This document shows, one piece after another, positions 8,649 through 19,554 of a stretch of DNA of 64,000 nucleotides. The first letter of the stretch is position 1. Every line of letters begins with the position of its first letter. The translations under genes and the position numbers were made by a program. Location: assembly GCF_963855985.1 (NCBI RefSeq), contig NC_087096.1, forward strand, positions 11,408,001 to 11,472,000. The letters run 5' to 3'. The notes below the pieces were generated by a model. The model was not told the origin of the DNA and did not search any database. It saw nothing but the letters and a program-made list of their open reading frames with translations. This DNA comes from Ostrinia nubilalis. Taxonomy: Eukaryota; Arthropoda; Insecta; Lepidoptera; Crambidae.

Positions 8649-11600
8649 ATGGCAGTGCTTGCAGCTGCACAGTTGTTGGACGAGTTGATGGGGCGACATC
8701 GCAACACAAATCCTAATGAAAAGATAAAGAAACCGAATTGGGAGGATCCAGAGGTAAGCATTCTTAATGTTATAGTTTTTTCCTGTAAATACTTTGTAAT
8801 AATATACATAACCTTTTACCTTGAGATTACAAACACATTGCATGGCTTGGCATGACGTTACAATCGGTCGATGCTCTTTGGAGTTCGGCAAGATCCGGTA
8901 TTATATTGCATTCTAAATCCCTTACTTAATCCCTAACTTGTGAAGATAGCAGATTCTTAGTCTTTAATTTTAATCAAATAAATATTGCTTAAAAGCTTAA
9001 TACTTGTTTCAGTATTGCAAATATTACATGGTGAAATTCTGCCCTCATGATCTCTTTGTGAATACAAGAGCTGACTTGGGTGTGTGTCCAAAAGTCCACG
9101 ACGATGAAGTCAAGGAGTTGTTTGAGAAAGCGGAGCCTTCGTACAAGAAGACTCAGTATGTGGACGAATATCTCAGGTTCTGCCGACACATGATTAATGA
9201 TGTTGAGAGTAAGTTATTATTTAGATTTTCTTTTTTGGAAAGAAAGAAAATAGTATTCAGATTTGTAGAGTTTATAAATGCAAGTTTCTTAAATTTTTAT
9301 TTGCTGCAGGAAAAATACAAAAAGGGAAACAGAGATTGGAATTGATGAACTCCAAACCTGAAGGTCCACCAATGACGCAGGCTCAAACAGAAAAGAATCA
9401 GGAGCAGGTATTAAATATTTTCAATAAGTTTTCATCGTAACAGGCCTAACTCATTTCTCAGCTTTTACAGTACAATTTATAATAATATTCTGTTCTTCAT
9501 GCTCACATTACCTGTCAGTGTTACTGTAACTTTGTGCATAAAGGTGGATGTTGCTAGGTGAAAAAAGATTTCTCATTAAATTGTGAATATGACCAACTTA
9601 GCTTTTGATGATGGACCATGTAATATTTTTGAATTTTTCTATTTATGTGTATAAACATAACTTTTAACATTACTCCTACCAATGCATTAGCATACTGTAG
9701 GCCTCTTACAATAGTTTTACTACACACTCATACACTTTCAAATTATTTTCGTAAATAAAGTTAATCATACAATTTTGTTAGCTAGTTATTTTTTAAAGAG
9801 AAATAAATATAATTCTAGCTATCATTATGGTATGGGATTGGGTCATAACTACCTGCGGTAGTGTTTATGATAAGTATTCTCTACCATTCTGTCATCACCA
9901 TTGTTGCTTGTTACTAACATTAAAGCTTCAATGTTCATAGTTATTTAAGTTATTTTTTTGTTCATTGGTTATTAATTGATATTTTAGGATGACACATTTC
10001 CGCAGGTCCAATTGCTATCGGAGAAGATTGGTGCTTTGGTTCAAGAGGCGGAGGAGGCAGGCACCCGCGGCGACGTAGAACAGGCCCAGGGACTTATGAA
10101 ACTCTGTGATAGGTTAAAAGAAGAAAAAGAGCAGCTGTTGAAACAACAAGAGAACAGGTATGTTTTCATCCTCATATTATGTTACTTGAGAAAGGCTAAG
10201 GGCACGTTCAGATGACGAGCGTTCAATGCGCGTTTACAACTACATGTAGAAACGCGCGTTACCATGTATACTCCAAGAATAAAATACTTGTAGGTAGTTG
10301 TTAACGTGCGTTAGCTAAATGCCCATTGTGCGCTCATCACCTGAACATGGCCCTAGGTTAGAGTAGACCCTTTCGAATCCCGAATTTCGAATCACGAGAT
10401 CGTGAGATATTAGACAAAACGCGCGATTCCATGTGGACAGAATGTATGAACCTCTAGTTCTCACGATAGCGCGATTCGAAATACGCGAGTAAAAACACGT
10501 CATCTGGACAATCTCTTGAGATGAAGAATAGTTAAATATTCAGTGAAGTTAGTCCTGCTGACTGAATTTAATTACACAATTAATAATATACAAAAAGAAA
10601 TGAACAGATTCAAAATTTTCTGAATACCTATGCTAATTGATATTTATTTTCAGCCATTGGTCCATGACTGCGGAACTGGCCGCCGCCCAGGAGAAACAGA
10701 TGGAGGTGTGCCCCGTTTGCGGCGCCTTCCTGATCGTCGGCGACGCGCAACAGCGTATCGACGACCATCTCTCTGGAAAACAACACGTAGGGTAAGTTAT
10801 AATAAGGGTTAAAATCCGAAAAACTGTCCCAAAGACTAGTGTTGACACAGATTTTGACAATTAATGCCATGCCAACTGCGTTAAGCCTTGCCCACTTCTG
10901 ATTAACATCTTGGTTGATCAGAGTTTACTACGATTTTATTAGAAAAGTACATTGAAATCGGTGGGCGAGGCTTTTGTCCAGTAGTGGACGACATTTGGCT
11001 GAAATTTACGAACTAACACCATATATGAAGGCACTGAAAGAAACATACAGCAGCATTTTTTTTTAATTTATGTTATTTTTAGGTATTTCAAACTCCGTCA
11101 AGCTTACGAGGAAATGAATGAATCTCGCGAAAAGGAACAGCAAGAGAAAGAGAGGAAGCGTCGGGAAGAGAGAGAGAAGGAACGCGTCTCTCGCGGCGGC
11201 GGTCTTGGCTCTGACAGGCGGGATAGGGAACGCGTCGAACGTGACCGTGAGAGGGAAAAGGATCGCAGCGAGAGAGGCGACCGGGATAAGGAGAGAGAAA
11301 AGGATAGGGATAGTCATCGGCATCGGTGAGTTTGTACATTGATTTCTTTCGTCTCGTTTAATTACTTAGCTGGCGAACTCCGTCTCTTGCGGTGGCGGTC
11401 TTGGCTCTGATAGGCGAGATAGGGAACGCGTCGAGCGAGACCGCGAGAGGGAAAGGGATCGCAGCGAGAGAGGCGACCGGGATAAGGAGAGAGAAAAGGA
11501 CAGGGATAGCCATCGGCATCGGTGAGTTTGTACATTTAAATTGCTTTCGTCTCGTATTGTTACTTAGCTAGGGAACTCCGTCTCTCGCGGTGGCGGTCTT

Positions 11601-14600
11601 GGCTCTGACAGGCGGGATAGGGAACGAGACGAGCGAGACCGCGAGAGAGAAAGGGATCGCAGCGAGAGAGGCGACCGGGATAAGGAGAGAGAAAAGGACA
11701 GGGATAGCCATCGGCATCGGTGAGTTTGTACATTTAAATTGCTTTCGTCTCGTATTGTTACTTAGCTAGGGAACTCCGTCTCTCGCGGTGGCGGTCTTGG
11801 CTCTGACAGGCGGGATAGGGAACGAGACGAGCGAGACCGCGAGAGAGAAAGGGATCGCAGCGAGAGAGGCGACCGGGATAAGGAGAGAGACAAGGACAGA
11901 GATACTCATCGGCATCGGTGAGTTTGTACATTGATTTCTTTCGTCTCGTATTGTAACTTAGCTAGCGAACTCCGTCTCTCGCGGCGGCGGTCTTGGCTCT
12001 GACAGGCGGGATAGGGAACGCGTCGAGCGAGACCGCGAGAGGGAAAGGGATCGCAGCGAGAGAGGCGACCGGGATAAGGAGAGAGAAAAGGATAGGGATA
12101 GTCATCGGCATCGGTGAGTTTGTGCTTTTATGGTCGCTTTCGTCTCGTGTTGTTACTTAGCTAGCGAACTCCGTCTCTCGCGGCGGCGGTTTTGACTCTG
12201 ATACGCGGGATAGGGAGCGCGTCGAGCGAGATCGCGAGAGAGAAAGGGATCGCAGCGAGAGAGGCGACTGGGATAAGGAGAGAGACAAGGACAGAGATAG
12301 CCATCGGCATCGGTGAGTTTGTACATTTGTGGTCGCTTTCGTCTCGTATTGTTATATAACTAGCGAACTCCGGCGGTCTTGGCTCTGACAGGCGGGATAG
12401 GGAACGCGTCGAGCGAGACCGCGAGAGAGAAAGGGATCGCAGCGAGAGAGGCGACCGGGATAAGGAGAGAGACAAGGACAGAGATACTCATCGGCATCGG
12501 TGAGTTTGTACATTGATTTCTTTTGTCTCGTATATTTACTTAGCTGGCGAACTCCGTCTTTCGCGTCGGCGGTCTTGGCTCTGACAGGCGGGATAGGGAA
12601 CGCGTCGAGCGAGATCGCGAGAGAGAAAGGGATCGTAGCGAGAGAGGCGACCGGGATAAGGAGAGAGACAAGGACAGAGATAGCCATCGGCATCGGTGAG
12701 TTTGTGCTTTTCAAATCGCTTTCGTCTCGTATTGTTACTTAGCTAGCGAACTCCGTCTCTCGCGGGGGCAGTCTTGGCTCTGACAGGCGGGATAGGGAAC
12801 GCGTCGAGCGAGACCGCGAGAGAGAAAGGGATCGCAGCGAGAGAGGCGACCGGGATAAGGAGAGAGAATAGGATAGGGATAGTCATCGGCATCGGTGAGT
12901 TTGTGCTTTTAAGATCGCTTTCGTCTCGTATTGTTATTTAACTAGCGAACTCCGGCTGTCTTGGCTCTGACAGGCGGGATAGGGAACGCGTCGAGCGAGA
13001 TCGCGAGAGAGAAAGGGATCGTAGCGAGAGAGGCGACCGGGATAAGGAGAGAGAAAAGGATAGGGATAGTCATCGGCATCGGTGAGTTTGTACATTTAAG
13101 ATTTCTTCCGTCTCGTATATTTACTTAGCTGGTGAACTCCGTCTCTTGCGGCGGCGGTCTTGGCTCTGACAGGCGGGATAGGGAACGCGTCGAGCGAGAC
13201 CGCGAGAGAGAAAGGGATCGCAGCGAGAGAGGCGACCGGGATAAGGAGAGAGACAAGGATAGGGATAGTCATCGGCATCGGTGAGTTTGTACATTGATTT
13301 CTTTCGTCTCGTATATTTACTTAGCTAGCGAACTCCGTCTCTCGCGGCGGCGGTCTTGGCTCTGACAGGCGGGATAGGGAACGCGTCGAACGTGACCGTG
13401 AGAGAGAAAGGGATCGTAGCGAGAGAGGCGACCGGGATAAGGAGAGAGAAAAGGATAGGGATAGTCATCGGCATCGGTGAGTTTGTGCATTTAAGATCGC
13501 TTTCGTCTCGTATTGTTACTTAACTAGCGAACTCTGTCGCTCGCGGTGGTGATCTTGGCTCTGATAGGAAGGACAGGGAACGCGTCGAGCGAGACCGCGA
13601 GAGGGAAAGTCAGGGGGAGGCTCAGTTAGCCCAACTGAAAAATAATATCTAATTCATCTGCTTGAACTATTTTAGCAATCAAATTCAATTAGATGGAGTG
13701 TTCTCTAGAACAACAGAACTGTTCTGTTGTAAAACTGTACATCCCTTTATGAGCTACCAGAGATTTTCACCAGTCACTACGATTCTCCTTCAATTATAAC
13801 TGAAATCCATATTTCGACTGCTCATAACAACATTGTTGTTGCTTTTCATCAGGTCAAGTCGCGACGACAAAGGCGGTCGTCACGAAGACCGCGACCGCGA
13901 GCGCGAGCGCGACAAAGACCGCGAGAAGGACCGCGAGCGCGACAACAAGGACCGCGAGCGCGACCGCGACCGCGAGCGCGATCGCGACCGCAAGCATCGC
14001 AAAGATAGAAGTGAGTATTGAAGATTGACAAAGCCTATGATCGAAAAAGCTCTAAGCAGATCATAGGACTGAGTAGGACCAAAATGCGCATCTTAGTTCG
14101 AGCCCTCACTGGACACTGCAGCTTAAACAAGCACTTGTCCACTATGGGACTGTCCGAAACAAGAACGTGCAGGATGTGCCAAGAGGCAGATGAAACGCCA
14201 CTACACATTCTCACGGACTGCGGACCTCTGATGCGCAAGCGGAGCTTACACCTGGGCAAACACATCCTAAGCCCACAAGATGTAAAACATATCGCCCCCC
14301 AAAAGATACTGCACTTCCTAATGGATGCAGGACTCGGAGGCGAACTGTAAGGAAAATAGCGGCGATCACAATAGATCGATAACGGTCGCAGTGATACTAG
14401 GACTTTATTGAACTAGAATAGCAGCTCAACACAAAAAAAAAAAAAAGAGGTTTCACAGTGCGCGTGGACGCACAGGGTAACACACGAACCAATCACAGAG
14501 CTCTTAAACGCTGCCGTGCGTTCGGTCTTTGATTGATTGAAAAGGTAAATAGTTTGATTGAAGTAGAAACAAACCGTAACGAGATGGCTCCCGAAGTTGG

Positions 14601-14992
14601 ATGATGATGATGAGATTCCATCATTAAAAAAGAGGCAGTGCCATTTAGGAACTTGGCTTTTTATGTAATAATCAACCTAAGACACAGGCTGAGTTGTACT
14701 ACCTACCTTTAACCGTAACTATAGCGATAACCGGTGGTTTTGGTATGGAGTTTGACAGATTTTTGACGTTTGTTATAGTTTAAAAAAGAGGGTGCAATCC
14801 AGTCTTTGGAGTTTTCGCCCACATTGTGTCCGGCTGATTTAGTCTTATTGCATTTTGCTCATCTGAAACTACTTGGTAGTGCCAGAATATTTGTGTCTCA
14901 TCATAGATTAAGTTTATTTTTTGCTAAGACTTAATAACTTTCCAGGATCTTCCCATGACCGGTCGCGCCGCCGCTCCCGCGACCGCCACTAG
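8649..14992 (+). CDS. LUC7L3: LUC7-like protein 3 (U1 snRNP-associated splicing factor)
   Basis: LUC7-family proteins bind the U1 snRNP and influence 5' splice-site choice. I join eight coding exons: 8649-8753, 9013-9208, 9310-9407, 9988-10157, 10654-10791, 11083-11325, 13853-14010 and 14946-14992. All introns are GT-AG and the phases agree, giving 384 residues plus stop. The N-terminus has the family's AAQLLDELMGR. Exon 2 encodes the CCCH zinc finger (YCKYYMVKFCPHDLF...CPKVH). Exon 5 encodes the C2H2 finger (CPVCGAFLIVGDAQ...DDHLSGKQH). The C-terminus is an Arg/Glu/Asp-rich mixed-charge tail ending RSRDRH. A TTTTCTAG acceptor at 8572 suggests a spliced 5' UTR. Polyadenylation signals AATAAA lie at 15191 and 15236. 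The intron after exon 6 holds a large tandem array of exon-6 copies, which could lengthen the tail. Confidence 0.93.
10196..10356. repeat. MITE in LUC7L3 intron 4
   Basis: The inverted ends CTAAGGGCACGTTCAGATGA and the complement of the right end (CTAGGGCCATGTTCAGGTGA) bound about 160 bp. No coding content is present. Confidence 0.65.
10958..11008 (+). repeat. RTE-type LINE tail remnant
   Basis: A short piece reads like the C-terminal end and stop region of RTE elements (GGCTTTTGTCCAGTAGTGGA...TTTGGCTGAAA). It lies in LUC7L3 intron 5 and is highly truncated. Confidence 0.6.
11326..13609 (+). repeat. tandem array of duplicated LUC7L3 exon-6 cassettes
   Basis: Eleven full copies and one partial copy of a unit of about 196 bp follow exon 6. 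Each holds a 108-nt segment matching the 3' end of exon 6 plus its GTGAGTTTGT donor. The 108-nt blocks are 11414-11521, 11612-11719, 11810-11917, 12006-12113, 12205-12312, 12392-12499, 12588-12695, 12787-12894, 12974-13081, 13173-13280 and 13369-13476; a truncated one starts at 13568. Most are preceded by CTCTGACAG or CTCTGATAG, an acceptor whose phase fits the upstream CAT-CG end. Each would add 36 residues of RDRER-type sequence. The copy at 12205 has lost the AG, and the copy at 12787 has an in-frame TAG at 12869. Whether the blocks are spliced in cannot be told from DNA. Confidence 0.9.
14018..14450 (+). pseudogene. 3' fragment of an R1/I-like LINE (RNase H end)
   Basis: An open stretch of 110 residues to a stop at 14350 resembles the end of the LINE RNase H domain and the region after it: ALTGHCSLNKHL, then CRMCQEADETPLHILTDC. 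It is followed by a short 3' tail and an A-rich run at about 14434-14448, as expected for a 5'-truncated retroposed copy. It lies in the sense direction in LUC7L3 intron 7. The part upstream of the RNase H region is missing. Confidence 0.8.
14686..14805. repeat. AGGCTGRGTTGCACCA-family MITE, copy 1
   Basis: About 120 bp with ends AGGCTGAGTTG and the degraded complement. The core ATAACCGGTGGTTTT and GTTTGACAGATTTTTGACG is shared with copies at 26477, 30066, 31336 and 31976. It lies in LUC7L3 intron 7. Confidence 0.8.
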
Positions 14993-16761
14993 TGAATGAC
15001 TGAGGTATCACAAAAGCGCCTGAAACCGGTAAGTATATCGACCACCAAACCACACTATACAATCCTGCAATGCGACGCTCCCACACAATACCCATCCATA
15101 TACTACACTACCCGCCCGGTCCCAAACACATCTACGCACTATTTCATTCACATCCCTCAACACACATCACGTGAAAATGATAATACAAGTAATAAAGTGA
15201 ACACTGTTGTTTTACAGCTTAATGTAGCATACCAAAATAAAACTTCGGTATATGGCAAACATATGGGGAGTAATGTTGACCCCCTATGCACTCTCGATTC
15301 GGTAGTTGTCGTCACACCGACGGACTTGGCAGGTATTTGATTGGTATTTTGAATAGTTGCCGCGGGCTGTGAGGCTTGCTAGACGATCGTGCGTCCCCTT
15401 GTATTGAGTGGGCCGAGACCGATTGTGTTAACAAGACCTCTCGACACTAGCGGGTCGGATCGCCGTTGTTTTGAGGTATTCAAATATTTACAAGCTATCG
15501 TTCGCCGTCGTGGTATGTCCAGTCGACTGGTGCTGATGCCAGGTATTTGTTAGGGCTCGTCTGGGATAGACATAACAATACAATACTGTCCGATTACTGC
15601 AATCAATCATGAACATATTTATGTATTCTTGTATCGAATATTTGAGTCATTTTAAAATCCGGTTTGCATTTTGGATTTAAATATTTTTATGTATGCCTCT
15701 TTTAGGATCTTCTAACAATATTTTTCTTAACAAGATAATCATATAACCCAATTATAAAATATCAGTATCAAAAACCAAAACGACCGTTTGATTTCACTGC
15801 AAATAGATTCTTCCGGGTCATGAAACGCATTTGTAACTAACATTCGACGCAGGGTCTATGTCAGTACATTGCCATCACATACAATGCCATAACGGAGATG
15901 TGAGCAGCACACGATGTGCTACGTATAGCACGTTATTGGATGCTGTTATCACGTCATCTACTGTGTACTTCCAGGTACCCAAACTTTGTAATATATGGCA
16001 ACAAGTTTCACAAACGCGCAACTTAATTAATTACTTCTACGAACTCGAGGGAAGAAAGTTGAAAAACTTGATGCCATGTTATAAAACTAATTGATACCCC
16101 TAAACCCTATTGGAGCGAAACTTTTAATGATTGATACTGTCGAGCTGTGCCTGTTCTGTGTGAACTTATTAGTTTTCTACAGACATTTTTGTTCCCCCGT
16201 TTATAAAATTTCTCTTCAATCATTGAGAGTTCGATCTGAACCTTTGCCGAGGTGCGTGTTACTAGCTTGCTCGATGGACTTTTCAGTTGGCAAACATGAA
16301 GAATGCTCCAGGCCTCCACTACTGCTCAGGAAAAGAGGTACTTTTGACATTAAACCAAGCCCTGCTGAAGACGAAGCTCGCGGAAAAAGCTGAAACCGGC
16401 GTTCGCCAACGGTTCCGAGGTGACATAGAATAGTCACACGTATTAATAAGTTTATATTAGCAATTCCAAATTCATTATGAATGCATGTAGTCCAATAACA
16501 CTGGACATAATTTTACCGCTTAGAAAAACTATTGTATAAGATGTAGCTACCTCCGATGTTTGTTCTCTAGGAAGGTCTCTGTTATTACTGTTAACCAGTT
16601 CCCACTGAGGAGTCATCAGGTATTTATGATATTTTCTTTTTTATTCATAATGTATTGTGATTGGTTTTAACCTATGCTTTGTAAGTGTGAATTGGTAGGA
16701 CTATTTTCAAGGAATAAATTATCAATTGAAAAGTTATAGTTTAATTTTCTACCCTTTAACT
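14993..16761. other. LUC7L3 3' UTR and downstream intergenic DNA
   Basis: The 3' UTR follows the stop at 14992 and probably ends near the AATAAA signals at 15191 or 15236. A possible donor (CCG|GTAAGTATAT) at 15029 hints at splicing in the UTR. The open frames at 15858 and 16091 show no family motif and no coding signature that I can support. Confidence 0.45.
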
Positions 16762-16918
16762 ATCCGGCTCAAAGGACCAGAACTGGCGTAGGTAATATGG
16801 AAGCTGCCCAGATGATAAAAATTAGGTTGAATAATAAGTTATCCGGCTCAAAGGACCAGAACTGGCGTAGGTAACGTGGAAGCTGCCCAGGATAATAAAA
16901 ATTAGGTTGAATAATGAA
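16762..16918. repeat. 79-bp tandem duplication containing a tRNA-Tyr 3'-end sequence
   Basis: Two copies start at 16762 and 16841 with ATCCGGCTCAAAGGACCA. This matches a tRNA-Tyr 3' end and resembles the primer-site sequence of the BEL element at 43741. Each continues with GAACTGGCGTAGGTAA and ends in TTAGGTTGAATAAT. They are probably leader remnants of LTR elements. Confidence 0.6.
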
Positions 16919-18963
16919 AAAGTGTACAGTTAAATCGCAGTTGATAAAAAGTAACAATAAAAGCTCTTACTCGCATTCGTACAAAATGCAGAGATGTTTT
17001 TTCTCCATTTGTTCCTATGGAATTCGCTTCATTGTCACACCCCAGTGTATATGTAGGTACACGGAAAGTCCTTTAAGCTGGCGAAAACAACGAACAAACG
17101 CGAAAAAACACACTGTGAGGACGTGCGTGGAAGTTCGCCCGTTGTTTTCACACACAAAGGTTTCCTTATTTATTTCGCTGGATTCTTTTTGGTCACGATG
17201 TTCATTTGTCCCTAAATTCAATAAGTTGCCGACATACAGTAGATTCGTTCGTAAGTAAAGAAATGTAGTTATTTATTCTTTTAGAAGCTTTTCTGATATT
17301 TTTTGCGGATCTAAACCTAAAGGTGCCTTGAGGGCTTAGGTAGGAGTGTGGGTGATGATACGCCAAGAACCAGTATCTCAGGTTCGATTCCTGGTCGGGT
17401 CATTCATGCCCGAACACGTCTGATTTTGTTTAATGCCTTCAATGGTGCGTATTTGAAGCACACTGGTTTCGCCAATGTGTACAGTGGAATTTAAAGATTG
17501 CCCGGTAATAATAATGTAACAGAGTGCATTACCGCAGCGAAAAAAAAGCGAGAAAAAACTGAACGTCATTAGCTGTTACCCAAAAGTTTACACATCCCAG
17601 CTCGGCCGGAGTTGGGATTGAGACAAACACCCGACGGCCTTTCGTTCGTTACTTTGAGCGGAACGTTCCAGGGATGTCTTCAAAGCCTTATTTTATAGAT
17701 ACTACCAAACTATGAAACTACTGAAACTTATTAGGTCAAAATTTAAAAAAAACTATAGGCGTTAAGTACCTACCTAGGTTACAGATGTCTCTTTAGAAAT
17801 CAAGAGAATCTTCCTATCCTACACGAAAGAAAACAACAGTTTGTTGGGACATTGTCAGCAGTCACCATTCTTATTTCTTACGTTCGAGAGCCGGCGGGAA
17901 AAAGGAGTCGTGAAGAGGTTTTGAGATGATGATGATGATAAGTAAGTAATAATACCTACGTACGTAGGTGAGTTACGTTTATCAAAGCTTTAGTTTAACT
18001 TGGCTTACGACATTTTGGCGATCCCCGACAATAACAAAAATATAGAGTTTCTTTTCTCTATCTCTATGCCCCAATGGGAGATACTTAGTCATTGCTATAA
18101 GGAATGAGACCTGCATTTTCAGCGTAGTCCTTTTAATTTATTCAGTGCACATACCATCATCACATCATTTGCCATAGTTGCCAACCCTACTGAGCCGCAG
18201 CTTGAAACCACGCCACGCTAAAGTTTGTGCGAACGAACTCCAATATTACGTGCTAGTCAGATGGATTTGAAAACGTCTTTGCGGGACTGCAATGTAAGTC
18301 GCCGCGTTTGAATGAAGTTTCCTCCGTTTTATAAGGCCAGCTGCTGCGGTCTGAGGGTTTTCTACTTTTATCTAGGAACATAATTAACTTTAACTCAATA
18401 AACTTGTATGGGTGGGAACCCATACAAGTTTATTGAGTTAACAAAAAAAAAACTAATAAGAATTTTCTATTGAACATGAAAAAGTGTTTTAAAAAGATGA
18501 TCATAGTGGTTGAACTAAAAAATCATTATGCCTCTCCAATCAGAGTCATGGTCCTCTATTATCCTGGGTTCGATTCCTAGGCAAGATACAAGTGCAGTTT
18601 GTTACACGCATTAAGATGTTACAGAATACGGATCATAATATTGCCTTTTAGGACTCAATACCCAGCTACTTTGGTGGTTGATTTGATGTATTTACTTAAT
18701 GCTTCAACGGTTTTTGAAACAGTGAAACGAGTGGCAGTTTTTCCGTGGCAGACTTTGAAGGTGTTGTGATTCCTGACCCGACCACGACATCAAACGGAGT
18801 TTTTAAGCGAGCGAGTGAAGCTTCGGGCAAAAACTAGACAATTTGTCTTCCTAAACCTAATGGATGTAGGTAATACTTTAATTAAAGTTAAATAATCACT
18901 ATGCTTTTGCTATTATTAAGTAAAAAAAAAACTAAAGTCAATGTCAGCAAATGTCAAAAGTGA
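16919..18963. other. intergenic DNA with degraded repeats
   Basis: I see no gene. Two B-box-like GGTTCGATTCC motifs (17381 and 18568) suggest tRNA-derived SINE debris. A (GAT)n run near 17926-17938 resembles an RTE tail. A perfect short palindrome lies at 18390-18441. Confidence 0.45.
18390..18441. repeat. perfect 24-bp stem, 4-nt loop palindrome
   Basis: 18390-18413 and 18418-18441 are exact reverse complements around GGGA. The stem includes AACTTGTATGGGT. It is not part of any larger inverted-repeat element that I can see. Confidence 0.9.
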
Positions 18964-18971
18964 CACATTGC

Positions 18972-19440
18972 CAGTGTTGCCAGAAGGTTACTTTTGTAAC
19001 CTTTTAGGTTACTTTTGAACTGCAGTGGTTACTTTTAGGTTACACTAATGAAAAGGTTACTTTTAGGTGATTTTTCAGAAATTGTAGAATTAACTTTTAC
19101 AGGTTATTCAGTAAAAAATATTAATAGTGACAATGTAAAAATTATGTCATAAAGTGCATTTAAACTTGAATTTGATTTATTATTTGTTAAAAAAAATGAG
19201 TTTTAGCAAATGTTTTTCGATAATAATAAAACTCAAAATCCATGAAACGTTTTTATACGACTGGTCACTTTTCGAATTTAGATGATCAATTGTATTCATT
19301 TTCCATCCATGAACAACCTTACACAATCAACGCTCCGCACCCCCCCCCCCCCCCCCCGTATGAAGGTTACTTTTTATTCAAAAAGGTTACTTTTTTTTAT
19401 ATTTCTGGTAATTTCTGAGTAGACCCGACTGGCAACACTG
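18972..19440. mobile_element. hAT-type MITE with 8-bp target duplication
   Basis: The ends are CAGTGTTGCCAG and its exact complement. Both sides are flanked by the perfect 8-bp direct repeat CACATTGC (18964-18971 and 19441-19448), as expected for hAT transposition. The interior repeats GGTTACTTTT several times and has a run of 18 C at 19340-19357. No transposase is present. It ends 114 bp before the Gemin7 start codon. Confidence 0.9.
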
Positions 19441-19554
19441 CACATTGCTTGTTTTCAAAACAATACATTTTCGGTTTTGTAAAAATATAAAAAACTTAAT
19501 AGATATTCAATAAAAACGGATTTTCTGAATACGTGATCTTGTAAATAATACATT

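Noticed and set aside
11326..11530. CTTAG|CTAGCG as the acceptor of the LUC7L3 cassettes
   Set aside because: It would leave introns of only about 46 nt and put TAG or the wrong frame first. The CTCTGACAG site fits both phase and intron length.
11063..13278. Open frames on both strands across the LUC7L3 repeat array
   Set aside because: They are other-frame readings of the GA-rich repeat. Only the RDRER frame continues the LUC7L3 protein.
17381..17391. tRNA B-box-like motif GGTTCGATTCC (also at 18568)
   Set aside because: No cloverleaf or A box can be placed at the right distance, so at most these are SINE remnants.
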